44,082 nt of DNA, from assembly GCA_007280905.1 (NCBI GenBank), contig QYQM01000019.1, positions 1-44,082 on the forward strand, written 5' to 3'. Position 1 is the first letter of the stretch. The number at the start of each line of letters is the position of its first letter. The position numbers were made by a program, and so were the translations under genes. Below the pieces are notes generated by a model. It was given only the letters and a program-made list of their open reading frames with translations. It was not told the DNA's origin and made no database searches. The DNA is from Porphyromonadaceae bacterium. Lineage in GTDB: Bacteria > Bacteroidota > Bacteroidia > Bacteroidales > UBA12481. This document shows positions 1 through 8,692 of the stretch, one piece after another.

Positions 1-1
1 G

Positions 2-760
2 AGAAAAAGAATTGTTGCCGGTAACTGGAAAATGAATACCGATGTTGCAGCCGGAGTAAAACTTGCAATTGAATTGATGCAGCTCCTGATTGAAAAGCCT
101 GCTCCTGAGAATGTTGGCGTTGCAATTGCCCCGCCCTTTACGCATTTAAGCGAAGTGAATAAGGTTATCGATCCGGCTAAAATTTGTTTAGCCGCCCAAA
201 ACTGCGCTTCGGAATCCAACGGTGCTTACACCGGTGAAGTTGCTGTTGGGATGCTTAGATCGGTTGGTGTGATGGCCATAATAATCGGGCATTCCGAAAG
301 GCGTGCTTATTTTAAGGAAGATCATGCAACGCTGGCTAAAAAGGTTGATCTGACCATCAAAAACCAGTTGCGGCCGATTTTCTGCTGCGGAGAGGTTCTG
401 GATGAAAGAAATGCAGGGATTCAAAATAACATAGTTGAAAACCAGTTAATGGAGAGCCTGTTCCACCTGAACAATGAAGATTTTTTAAGGGTAAGTATCG
501 CCTATGAACCGGTTTGGGCCATTGGTACCGGTGTGGTTGCCACTCCTGACCAGGCTCAGGAAATGCACAAGTTTATCCGTTCACTGGTAGCAGCCCGTTA
601 TGGTGCTGAGATTGCTGAACAACTGACCATTTTGTACGGAGGAAGTTGCAAATCATCCAATGCCGTTGAGATATTCTCCAAACCTGATGTTGACGGAGGA
701 TTAATAGGGGGCGCAGCCCTTGATGCAGCTGAATTTCATCGTATCGTGCAGTCATTCTGA
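2..760 (+). CDS. tpiA: Triosephosphate isomerase, 5' end cut by the window
   Basis: This enzyme interconverts glyceraldehyde-3-phosphate and dihydroxyacetone phosphate in cytosolic glycolysis and gluconeogenesis. The reading frame is open from base 2 and begins RKRIVAGNWKMN, the usual TIM N-terminus, so only the start codon and perhaps one residue are missing. The ATG at base 32 lies inside this motif and is not the true start. The catalytic residues are visible: Lys in GNWKMN, His in IIGHSERR, and Glu in AYEPVWAIGTG. The phosphate-binding segments LYGGS and GLIGGAAL follow near the C-terminus. Length is normal for the family, at about 253 residues. The next gene starts 3 bases after the stop codon, which suggests cotranscription. 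Identity is certain from motifs; partiality is due to the window edge. Confidence 0.97.
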   Translation, partial: RKRIVAGNWKMNTDVAAGVKLAIELMQLLIEKPAPENVGVAIAPPFTHLSEVNKVIDPAKICLAAQNCASESNGAYTGEVAVGMLRSVGVMAIIIGHSERRAYFKEDHATLAKKVDLTIKNQLRPIFCCGEVLDERNAGIQNNIVENQLMESLFHLNNEDFLRVSIAYEPVWAIGTGVVATPDQAQEMHKFIRSLVAARYGAEIAEQLTILYGGSCKSSNAVEIFSKPDVDGGLIGGAALDAAEFHRIVQSF

Positions 761-762
761 AA

Positions 763-3700
763 ATGAAGATATCCGGCATTCTGCTTTTTCTCCTAACGGG
801 ATGCCTGATCCATGTGCTGGGCCAGGAAACATTACGTTTCCATCCTGATCCTGCTTTGTTTATTCAGGAAGCCCGTGATTTTTTCGGTAGCCGGCAGCCG
901 GAAGATACACGGGCTATTTTATTGAAATTCGAAACTGCACAAAAGAATGGCCAGCTCGAGAAAAACCACTGGATCGATCTTGCCCGGAAAGCAAATATTC
1001 TCGATAAACTAGGTGCACAGCCATATCCTGATTTCTATAATTTGCTTGAAGCTTTTCTGGAGGTTTCCACCCATACAAAAAACAGGGCGGACTTTCTGCA
1101 ATGGTCGCAATACCTGGATAAGTTGCTCCTGCAGAACCAGAAAAGCCTCATCCAGGCAAAATCATTTCTGGAATTCACGCTGGACTTTTCGCAAAACGGA
1201 ATCCTATTCAAATCAAGCGCCTTTCAATGGAGAGTCGGGCCTGGCCTGAACCAATGCGGAATGGATTCTGCTTTTTATGTTACCATAAATCCCTCCAACC
1301 TGGTTGCCAGCGGCAGTGGAGACAGTACTGTTATATTCTCCACCCGCGGACGTTTCTATCCGGAAACAAATCTGTTTTATGGCGATGGCGGTCAGATTAC
1401 CTGGGAAAGGCTTAATATTCCGGCCGGGCAGGTTTACGTGAAGCTCAACCATTATAAATTGGACCTTTCAAAATCGGCTTATGCGATAGATTCTGTCAAT
1501 CTGGTTGACAAACGCTATTTCACTGAACCGCTGATCGGCCTGATTGAGAACAAAATTCACCCTGGTGTGGCCCCTGAAGTAGCTGGCTATCCCAGATTCA
1601 CCTCGTATGAGCTGCGGAACAGAATTAAGAACATCTATCCGGGTATGGATTATGAAGGGGGTTTTTCCTTGCAAGGGTTAAAAGTTTTAGGCACCGGTCT
1701 TCCATCCCAAAAAAGTGTTCTTTCGGTTTTTAATAACCAAAAGCTATTATTACGATTAGCCTCTACCTATTTTTCCTTCCGGCCTGATCAGGCGCGTGGA
1801 ATTAACACTGAAGCAAGTATTTACCTTGAAACAGATTCCATTTATCATCCTGGGCTATTATTCCAGTATAATGGAAAACAAAAGGAAATATCTCTGATAC
1901 GTGATGGCCAGGGTCTCTCCCCATCCCGCTTTTTGAATACCTATCATGACTTCGATCTGAACGTTGAAATGATAAGGTGGCGTACCGGAGATAATTCTAT
2001 GACCATGACAGGGTTACCCGGAACCACCGAAAACAGGGCATCTTTTGAATCTGCTGACTTTTTTAATATTGACCGGTATAATGAGATACTGATTGCCGAC
2101 AAAATGCACCCGGTAGCGGCAGTGAAACAATGCGCTGATTATTACTATTCCCGAACCTATACCCTTGGCGAACTGGCCAAGTTTATGGAAAAGCCGCAGC
2201 ATCTCGTCGAAGAAATGTTGCTGCGCCTTTCTTTTTTGGGATTTGTCAGGTATAATTCGGAAACCATGATGGTTGAAGTGCAGGAACGTGCTTATGACTT
2301 TCTGAAAAAAAACGCAGGCCTCCAGGATTATGATGTGATCCGGTTCGAATCTGTTCATCAACAACCTCAGGCCAATGCCATTCTAAACCTGGTCGATAAT
2401 CATCTGAAAGTTTTTTGGATCAGATCGATTGAACTCAGCCAAACACGCAGGGTCACCATTTTCCCTGCTAATCAGACCATTGAAATTCTGAAAGGCAGGG
2501 ACATTCTGTTTGATGGCGAAGTCCAGGGAGGCCTGATCCATTTTTTTAGCCAGCAATTCCGCTTTCATTACGATGATTTTTCAATAAGGTTGGGCAAGGT
2601 TGATCAAATCAGGATGCAGGTTTACGAGAAGCTGGCAAAGAAAAACGAGGTGCCATTGCTGGCTAACGTAACTTCAGTGATCGAAAACACCAGGGGTGTA
2701 CTAAAGATCGACGAGCCAACTAATAAATCGGGATTAAAAGTGCAGGAATTTCCGGAATACCCTATTCTGCAGACTGATACCAACGCGTATGTGTATTATG
2801 ATCAAAAGGAAATTCTGAATGGAGTGTATCCACGTAAAACATTCAATTTCAACATATCGCCATTTACCCTGAAGGGTTTAAATGGGTATAGTTTCAGTGA
2901 TTCGCTAATCTTCCCCGGACTGTTTATCACGGCTGATATTTTCCCGCCCCTGGAATTGGCATTACGGCATCAAACCGATCATTCTCTTGGTTTTGAAACG
3001 CTTAAAACCCCTGAGGAAGGTTATCCTGTTTATAAGGGTAAAGGTCAATTTTTCAATAGTATAGCGATGAGCAAAGCCGGACTTAAAGGATCCGGCAGAC
3101 TCGAATATCTCAATTCAACCCTGATTTCAGATGATTTCCTCTTTCTCCCTGATCGGGTGAACACCATGGCTACATTATTTGCTGTAAACAAGGATACCAC
3201 CGCTGCCGGTAATCCGAAAACGAACGGTCAACAGATGTCGGTAAAATGGTATCCCGGGAGTGATAAACTGGTTGCGCAAGGTACCAGGGAGCCACTCAGC
3301 ATGTACGGCAATGGGAAGTTCGACGGCGAGTTATCCCTTGAACCCGGGGCTTTGACCGGAAAAGGCACCATCCGTTTTAACGGCTATTCAATAACATCCA
3401 ATAAATTCAAGTTCTTTCAGGACAGTTATGAATCCCTGGATGGAGTCCTCAGAATCTTTCGGGATTCTACGGCTCAAAAGGCCGATCCAACCCTGGTAAA
3501 TGATTCCAGTAACTTGTTGGTGGCCAGTCAGTTTAATGGATTGGTGGATGTTGGAAACCAAAAAGCGCGATTTGAGCCGGCAGGAAAAGACTCACGTGTT
3601 GAGTTTACACAAAATCGCTTTGAAGGCAAGCCCACTGTGTTTAACTGGGATATTGCAAACGGGCAATTGAACCTTGAGGAAGTGAAATTCAGAATGGCCC

Positions 3701-5214
3701 GGAATCCTTCTGATTCGCTCAATTTCAGATCCGGAATAGCCGATTTTGCAGTAAAAGATCAGTCCATTTTTGCTCATAGCGTTGATTATATCGATGTTGC
3801 AGATGTCCGTGTATTTCCGGCAGACCGGAGCCTGGTGATCAGACAAGATGCAAAAATTGATTCCCTTATGCAGGCAACCATCGTTAGCAGGGACACCACA
3901 CTGGTTCACCGGATAACCAATGCCACCGTGACGATCATTGATCAAAAAAAATATAACGCAAAAGGCTTTTACCAATACCGGGATGTTGCCGGGCGTGATT
4001 TCTTCATCGCCTTCTCAGATATCCAGCCCGACAAAAACGGGATATCTTTTGGGAAAGGAATGATCCCGGTGGAAAATAATTTCAGCCTGAGCCCCGCATT
4101 TAAATATTATGGTTCCGTAGAATGGAACAATAATGAGCGGTTTCTGCTCTTTGACGGACAAACCCAACTCAGCCATGCATGCCCTAACATTACCCTGCAA
4201 TGGATCCGGTTTACCAGCCGGATTTATCCCGGTTCCGTTTCCATTCCGATTGATTCGATCACTACCAACGATCAGAATGAACGATTATTCAAAGGCTTTT
4301 TCCTTTCCAATCAGCCCGTTGAACTTTATTCCACTTTTGTTGGCCCGCATACGCGCTATAGCGATCAACCCCTGATATCTGCTTATGGGTGGTTGTGGTA
4401 TGATGAACCCAAAGGTCAGTACAAGCTGGCCTCTGCAGAGAAAAAAGCTGATCCTGAAGCTGATGGCCCCATGTTATCCCTTGATGCGGATGGATGCCTT
4501 ACAGAAGCGAAGGGGCCCCTGACGCTTGGTGTTGATCTTGGCCAGGTGAAGCTAAACGGAGCTGGCAGGTTGATCCATGATCTCAGGAAAGACAGCGTGA
4601 GGGGGTCGGTTATTCTAACCTTGGATTTCTTTTTTGACCCGAAAATTCTGGATTTCATGACCAAGTCGATCAACAATGCTGCCGGACTTGAACCGGTCAA
4701 CTATAGTGACCCGGCCTTCCGGGATGCCTTTAAAGATCTTCTTGGCAGAACAAAGGGAAAAGAATTGCTTGATCAGATCAGTCTGATTGGAAAGTGGAGA
4801 AAGATACCTGATGAATTGCTTCACACCATGGTTTTTACTGATGTCCGTTTCAAATGGAACCCGGAAACAGGTTCCTATCAATCCACCGGAAAGATCGGGA
4901 TCGGTAATATAATGGGCGAACCGATTAATAAGAAAGTGAATGGTTTCATAGAGATCATGCACCGGAGAGGAGGCGACGCCTTAACTTTATATATTGAGAT
5001 CGACCGGCAGAACTATTTCTTTCTCACCTATTCCCGCGGCGTGATGCAATGTGTTGCCGGACCAGGCTTTGAAAAATTCAATACCATGATCCGAGGCTCA
5101 AGTGAAGCTAACCGAAGACAAAAGACTGCCCCGGGCGAAGCTGAATATCAATACTATATAGGAACATACGCACAGGTGTCGGAGTTTTTGCGGAGATTCA
5201 ATGTAGAGCGGTAA
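763..5214 (+). CDS. Very large exported protein of unknown function
   Basis: I do not recognise a characterised family for this 1483-residue protein. The N-terminus has a signal peptide: a short basic start, a hydrophobic core ending near LIHVLGQ, then polar sequence. An LTGC stretch at residues 11-14 is lipobox-like, so lipoprotein processing is possible. Residues 30-130 look helical; most of the rest alternates short beta-like segments. Around residues 470-520 is a helical stretch resembling a small winged-helix fold. Two segments near residues 765-795 and 855-885 resemble each other, with a GxG followed by beta strands and an aromatic-rich end; this recalls the repetitive beta folds of envelope proteins such as AsmA or OstA types, but that is only an impression. 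It starts 3 bases after tpiA and its last 17 bases overlap a convergent gene. Export is likely; function is unknown. Confidence 0.85.
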   Translation: MKISGILLFLLTGCLIHVLGQETLRFHPDPALFIQEARDFFGSRQPEDTRAILLKFETAQKNGQLEKNHWIDLARKANILDKLGAQPYPDFYNLLEAFLEVSTHTKNRADFLQWSQYLDKLLLQNQKSLIQAKSFLEFTLDFSQNGILFKSSAFQWRVGPGLNQCGMDSAFYVTINPSNLVASGSGDSTVIFSTRGRFYPETNLFYGDGGQITWERLNIPAGQVYVKLNHYKLDLSKSAYAIDSVNLVDKRYFTEPLIGLIENKIHPGVAPEVAGYPRFTSYELRNRIKNIYPGMDYEGGFSLQGLKVLGTGLPSQKSVLSVFNNQKLLLRLASTYFSFRPDQARGINTEASIYLETDSIYHPGLLFQYNGKQKEISLIRDGQGLSPSRFLNTYHDFDLNVEMIRWRTGDNSMTMTGLPGTTENRASFESADFFNIDRYNEILIADKMHPVAAVKQCADYYYSRTYTLGELAKFMEKPQHLVEEMLLRLSFLGFVRYNSETMMVEVQERAYDFLKKNAGLQDYDVIRFESVHQQPQANAILNLVDNHLKVFWIRSIELSQTRRVTIFPANQTIEILKGRDILFDGEVQGGLIHFFSQQFRFHYDDFSIRLGKVDQIRMQVYEKLAKKNEVPLLANVTSVIENTRGVLKIDEPTNKSGLKVQEFPEYPILQTDTNAYVYYDQKEILNGVYPRKTFNFNISPFTLKGLNGYSFSDSLIFPGLFITADIFPPLELALRHQTDHSLGFETLKTPEEGYPVYKGKGQFFNSIAMSKAGLKGSGRLEYLNSTLISDDFLFLPDRVNTMATLFAVNKDTTAAGNPKTNGQQMSVKWYPGSDKLVAQGTREPLSMYGNGKFDGELSLEPGALTGKGTIRFNGYSITSNKFKFFQDSYESLDGVLRIFRDSTAQKADPTLVNDSSNLLVASQFNGLVDVGNQKARFEPAGKDSRVEFTQNRFEGKPTVFNWDIANGQLNLEEVKFRMARNPSDSLNFRSGIADFAVKDQSIFAHSVDYIDVADVRVFPADRSLVIRQDAKIDSLMQATIVSRDTTLVHRITNATVTIIDQKKYNAKGFYQYRDVAGRDFFIAFSDIQPDKNGISFGKGMIPVENNFSLSPAFKYYGSVEWNNNERFLLFDGQTQLSHACPNITLQWIRFTSRIYPGSVSIPIDSITTNDQNERLFKGFFLSNQPVELYSTFVGPHTRYSDQPLISAYGWLWYDEPKGQYKLASAEKKADPEADGPMLSLDADGCLTEAKGPLTLGVDLGQVKLNGAGRLIHDLRKDSVRGSVILTLDFFFDPKILDFMTKSINNAAGLEPVNYSDPAFRDAFKDLLGRTKGKELLDQISLIGKWRKIPDELLHTMVFTDVRFKWNPETGSYQSTGKIGIGNIMGEPINKKVNGFIEIMHRRGGDALTLYIEIDRQNYFFLTYSRGVMQCVAGPGFEKFNTMIRGSSEANRRQKTAPGEAEYQYYIGTYAQVSEFLRRFNVER

Positions 5215-5710
5215 CGACGTTCCTGTTCGTTTCCCAGAGGTCGAAATTCTCAATGCGATCACCGTTTATCTCGAAGCGCACCGCCGTCCTGACTTGGTGT
5301 ATTCCATAATGGCCTGCCGCACCCGGGTTGATGTGGAGCATTTGACGGCCAGGGTCGTTCTTAATTTTCAGGATATGTGAATGGCCACAGATGAATAACT
5401 TAGGTTTAAACTGATTGAGCCGCTTCACAACCTCGTTCAGATAATGTCCTGAATAGAATCCGATGTGCGTAATCATCACTTTAACTTCCTCAACGGTAAA
5501 CTCCAGAAATTCCGGCAGTTCCCTTCTAACCTCCCATCCGTCGATATTGCCGTACACTCCCCTGAAAACCCGGCCTTCGGCTAAAACATCCATCACTCTC
5601 GTATCACCAAGATCTCCGGCATGCCAGATTTCATCGCAATCCTTGAAAAAATCCAGTACTGGTTGGTCAATTTGGCCATGAGTATCTGATAAAACTCCAA
5701 TTCTGATCAT
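5198..5710 (-). CDS. YfcE/MJ0936-type metallophosphoesterase
   Basis: A 170-residue cytosolic calcineurin-like phosphoesterase of the small YfcE/MJ0936 class, which hydrolyse phosphodiester bonds with a two-metal centre. The metal-binding motifs occur in order: GVLSDTHG (Asp9, His11), WHAGDLGD, GNIDG, an ITHIGF histidine, and ICGHSH. An upstream in-frame ATG at 5767 would add 19 residues with no family resemblance. I chose the ATG at 5710 because the fold begins immediately with MIRIGVLSDTHG. The 3' end overlaps the convergent large exported-protein gene by 17 bases. The physiological substrate cannot be read from sequence. Family assignment is strong. Confidence 0.93.
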   Translation of the reverse strand: MIRIGVLSDTHGQIDQPVLDFFKDCDEIWHAGDLGDTRVMDVLAEGRVFRGVYGNIDGWEVRRELPEFLEFTVEEVKVMITHIGFYSGHYLNEVVKRLNQFKPKLFICGHSHILKIKNDPGRQMLHINPGAAGHYGIHQVRTAVRFEINGDRIENFDLWETNRNVVTALH

Positions 5711-5714
5711 GCAG

Positions 5715-5722
5715 CAAATATA
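5715..5722 (-). promoter_or_regulatory. Candidate Bacteroidota -7 box for the phosphoesterase gene
   Basis: On the minus strand the bases read TATATTTG, matching the Bacteroidota sigma-A -7 consensus TAnnTTTG. It ends only 4 bases before the chosen ATG at 5710, so a transcript starting from it would have almost no leader. No clear TTTG -33 box was found at the usual distance. This is a motif match only. Confidence 0.3.
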
Positions 5723-5772
5723 ATCAGTTGCGGAATTTTTACATTTACGGAAATAATTCAAATCCATTACTG

Positions 5773-5874
5773 ATGAAAAAGCTTATTACCTTGATTATGA
5801 CCATTATCATGATTGCCGGCATCCAGACAGTCAATGCACAGGAAGCCAAATCTCAGGACTCCGGCTGCTCTTAA
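5773..5874 (+). CDS. 33-residue exported peptide, unknown function
   Basis: A short open reading frame with the shape of an exported protein: MKK start, a hydrophobic core of about 14 residues (LITLIMTIIMIAGI), then TVNAQ, a typical Bacteroidota signal-peptidase site, followed by only about 10 polar residues (EAKSQDSGCS) before TAA. It lies 62 bases from the divergent phosphoesterase start and 21 bases upstream of rsmE. It could be a genuine small secreted peptide with one cysteine, the stub of a longer exported protein that lost its body, or a leader cistron for rsmE. No family is recognised. The signal-peptide grammar supports translation, but the small size keeps confidence moderate. Confidence 0.5.
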   Translation: MKKLITLIMTIIMIAGIQTVNAQEAKSQDSGCS

Positions 5875-5895
5875 CCCCAAGAACATTAAATAGGT

Positions 5896-6606
5896 ATGCA
5901 CCTGTTTTATGCACCGGGATTAACGGATGAGCAAACCTTTACGCTTAGTCCTGATGAATCGCACCATGCGGTCAGGGTTCTGAGATTAAATCCGGCTAAT
6001 GAAATTATTCTGGTCAACGGTCTGGGCGGTTGGTATCATTCAATGATCACCCACCCCGACCCGAAAGCCTGCACGGTAGAAATCATCAGGCATTCCCTTG
6101 ATATCGGGAAACCTGCTTATCATCTTCATATCGCCATCGCTCCTACCAAGCAGATCGATCGTTATGAGTGGTTTCTTGAAAAAACCACCGAGATCGGAAT
6201 CAGCGAAATTACACCCATAATCTGCGAACACTCTGAGCGAAAGGATGTTAAAAACGATCGGCAAATGCGTATCGTTATTGCGGCCATGAAACAATCACTC
6301 AAGGCTTTTCATCCGCTCATACACGAACAGGTATCGTTCAATAACTTCATGAAGAACATCATCCCCGGTGCTAAAACAATTGCCCACTGCCAGTCTGGAA
6401 ATAAACTTTGGCTGAACGAAATTATACATCCAAACGAACCGGTTACCATTCTGATCGGTCCCGAAGGTGACTTCAGTGATGCGGAGATCGCTGCTGCAAC
6501 TGAAAATGGTTACCTGCCAATAACTTTGGGCAGCAGCCGTCTGCGCACCGAAACTGCAGGGGTGGTAGCCTGCCATACCATTTCTTGGCTTTGCAGAGAG
6601 TTTTAA
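5896..6606 (+). CDS. rsmE: 16S rRNA (uracil-1498-N3)-methyltransferase
   Basis: RsmE methylates N3 of U1498 in 16S rRNA, in the decoding region of the small subunit, using S-adenosylmethionine. The 236-residue length fits the family. The N-terminal PUA-like domain carries SHHAVRVLRL near residues 22-31, and the C-terminal SPOUT methyltransferase domain shows the family signatures IGPEGDFSDAEI and LGSSRLRTETAGVVA, which form the trefoil knot and cofactor site. The segment APTKQIDRYEWFLEKTTEIG is also typical. The ATG at 5896 gives the expected N-terminus. It is probably a single-gene unit or cotranscribed with the small exported peptide upstream. Confidence 0.96.
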   Translation: MHLFYAPGLTDEQTFTLSPDESHHAVRVLRLNPANEIILVNGLGGWYHSMITHPDPKACTVEIIRHSLDIGKPAYHLHIAIAPTKQIDRYEWFLEKTTEIGISEITPIICEHSERKDVKNDRQMRIVIAAMKQSLKAFHPLIHEQVSFNNFMKNIIPGAKTIAHCQSGNKLWLNEIIHPNEPVTILIGPEGDFSDAEIAAATENGYLPITLGSSRLRTETAGVVACHTISWLCREF

Positions 6607-6677
6607 GATTTTTTCTCCACGGATTTTTTTGTTATCTTGTAAGAGGTTGGTAACACAGCAAATAATCTGAAAGGCTT

Positions 6678-7148
6678 ATGTTAGGAAGAACAAGAAATAA
6701 GCGGCAGCTTGATATTTTCGAGGTTCCGATCGAACGGTTTATTAATCGGAATCACGAATTTGCCATCGGAGCAGATCACATTGACTGGGAATCCCTTGAA
6801 GAACATTTCAGACCATTTTACTCCCCCAGGGGACGTCCTTCGATTCCGCCCCGTAAAATCATCGGCATGATCCTCTTAAAAGAGCGATTCAGTCTGAGTG
6901 ATGAAAAAGTATTAAAGATCTGGCCGGAAAATCCGTACTGGCAGTATTTCTGCGGCGAAGTCCATTTCCGGACCGAGAAACCCTTCACAACCAGCGAACT
7001 CACAAGCTTTCGGCGCAGGATAGGACCAGCGGGCATTGAAATGATCAGGAATATCACGATAAAGGAATTCGGTAATCCAGACGGAAAGAAGTACAAATCC
7101 TACTCGGATAGACGGAAACGAAACTTTTGGAAGCGCATAATAGGTTAA
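6678..7148 (+). pseudogene. IS5/IS1182-type transposase, N-terminal remnant
   Basis: The 156-residue frame resembles the N-terminal DUF772-type domain of IS5/IS1182 family transposases: an R-rich start, the segment GRPSIPPRKIIGMILLKERFSLSDE, and later FTTSELTSFRRRIG. Full transposases of this group continue for several hundred residues with a DDE catalytic domain. Here the frame stops after a lysine/arginine-rich tail and no DDE region follows, because the next gene begins within 40 bases. No terminal inverted repeats were found around it. It is best read as a decayed insertion-sequence fragment. Domestication as a DNA-binding protein is possible but unsupported. Confidence 0.75.
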
Positions 7149-7186
7149 GAACGTTAAGAGAGTTAAGAGCGTAAAGAAAGGGAAGA

Positions 7187-8692
7187 ATGGCACGTTTGTG
7201 GTTATATTTCCTTCTCAGTGTGATGCCCGTATCGGGTATAAATCAGGTATCTATGCAATCGAACAAAAAAGATAGGCAGCCTGCGGTAGCTGGATCATTT
7301 TATCCATCTGATGCTGCCGGGTTAAAGAAAATGATTTCCGGTTTCATGGCATCCGCAAAGCCAGATCAAACAACCGGGCTGGTAAGGGCAATTGTGGTTC
7401 CCCATGCAGGCTATGTTTTTTCGGGAGGGGTGGCCGCATCCGGCTATAATCAACTGAACCCGGATCAGGTTTACAAAAGGGTTTTTATCCTGGCCTCATC
7501 GCACCGCTTCAGTTTTGGAAAGGCGTCGGTTTACACACAAGGTGATTATATTACCCCGTTAGGCCGTGTACCGGTTGATACCGAAATTGCAAATGAACTG
7601 ATCAGAAATTCCGAGGCATTCACCGATTATCCCGAGGCTCATATCACCGAACATAGCATTGAAGTGCAGCTGCCGTTTTTACAAACCCGGCTGAAATACC
7701 CGTTCAAGATCGTTCCCATTGTTTTGGGAACCCAGGTGCCGGCAGTTTGTGAACATATTGCTGATGCCCTTAAACCTTATTTTAACAGCGAAAACCTGTT
7801 TGTGATCAGTGCTGATTTTTCGCATTATCCTGCTTATGAAGATGCTGTGAAGGTTGACGACATCACGGCAAAAGCCTTCTGCACCAATTCACCTACCGAG
7901 TTTATTAATGCCATCCGCAACAATGATAAACTCCGGATACCCGAACTGGCTACCAGCATGTGCGCCTGGCCCTCCGGACTCACCTTGCTTTATCTTACTC
8001 AGGGAAACAACACCCTGTTGTTCAATAAGATTGATTACAAAAACTCGGGCGACATCAAACCGTATGGCGATAAAGCCAGTGTGGTTGGTTACCATGCTAT
8101 TTGTATCTCTGAGTCAAAGACATCAGGTTTCGAATTAACCGATGCAGATAAGCACGAATTGATGCGTATTGCCCGGAGCACGTTAGATTCCTATATAAGA
8201 AACCGAACAATACCTCCATTAAATTCAACCGGATACAGTGAAAATCTCAAAATGAAGGCAGGTGCCTTCGTAACTTTAACAATCGATGGCAACCTTCGGG
8301 GGTGTATCGGGTCATTTGAACCTGATATCCCGCTTTACAAGGTTATCCAGGAGATGGCTATAGCTGCTTCCACTCAGGACAACCGGTTTCAGCCCGTAAA
8401 AGTTCAGGAGATCGAGTCTATCCATGTTGAAATATCGGTTTTAACCCCGATGCATAAGATAAAGAATATCAGTGAAATCCAATTGGGCAAAAATGGAATC
8501 TATATAAAAAAAGGGGTTCAGGGCGGAACATTTTTACCGCAGGTAGCTACCGATACCGGCTGGACACTGGATGAATTTCTGGGCCACTGTGCGCGGGACA
8601 AGGCCGGGATCGGCTGGACCGGCTGGAAGGATGCTGATATCTATATATATGAGGCTCTTATCTTTGAGGAGGATATCCCAAAGAAAAAATGA
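7187..8692 (+). CDS. AmmeMemoRadiSam proteins B and A fused (MEMO-AMMECR1)
   Basis: This 501-residue protein joins two domains of the AmmeMemoRadiSam set, whose biochemical role is not established. Residues about 30-305 are MEMO-like, related to extradiol dioxygenases, with the conserved His73 (VPHAGYVFSG), His106 (SSHRFSF), His213 (DFSHYP) and Cys259 (TSMCAWPSG). Residues about 320-495 are AMMECR1-like, with the signature LRGCIGSFEP at 370-379. The first 20 residues are hydrophobic (WLYFLLSVMPVSG), which could be a signal peptide; an internal ATG at 7253 would give a cytosolic protein starting MQSNKKDRQPAVAGSFYP. The stop codon overlaps the next start (ATGA), so the pair is probably translationally coupled. 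Domain calls are strong; the start and localisation are uncertain. Confidence 0.93.
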   Translation: MARLWLYFLLSVMPVSGINQVSMQSNKKDRQPAVAGSFYPSDAAGLKKMISGFMASAKPDQTTGLVRAIVVPHAGYVFSGGVAASGYNQLNPDQVYKRVFILASSHRFSFGKASVYTQGDYITPLGRVPVDTEIANELIRNSEAFTDYPEAHITEHSIEVQLPFLQTRLKYPFKIVPIVLGTQVPAVCEHIADALKPYFNSENLFVISADFSHYPAYEDAVKVDDITAKAFCTNSPTEFINAIRNNDKLRIPELATSMCAWPSGLTLLYLTQGNNTLLFNKIDYKNSGDIKPYGDKASVVGYHAICISESKTSGFELTDADKHELMRIARSTLDSYIRNRTIPPLNSTGYSENLKMKAGAFVTLTIDGNLRGCIGSFEPDIPLYKVIQEMAIAASTQDNRFQPVKVQEIESIHVEISVLTPMHKIKNISEIQLGKNGIYIKKGVQGGTFLPQVATDTGWTLDEFLGHCARDKAGIGWTGWKDADIYIYEALIFEEDIPKKK

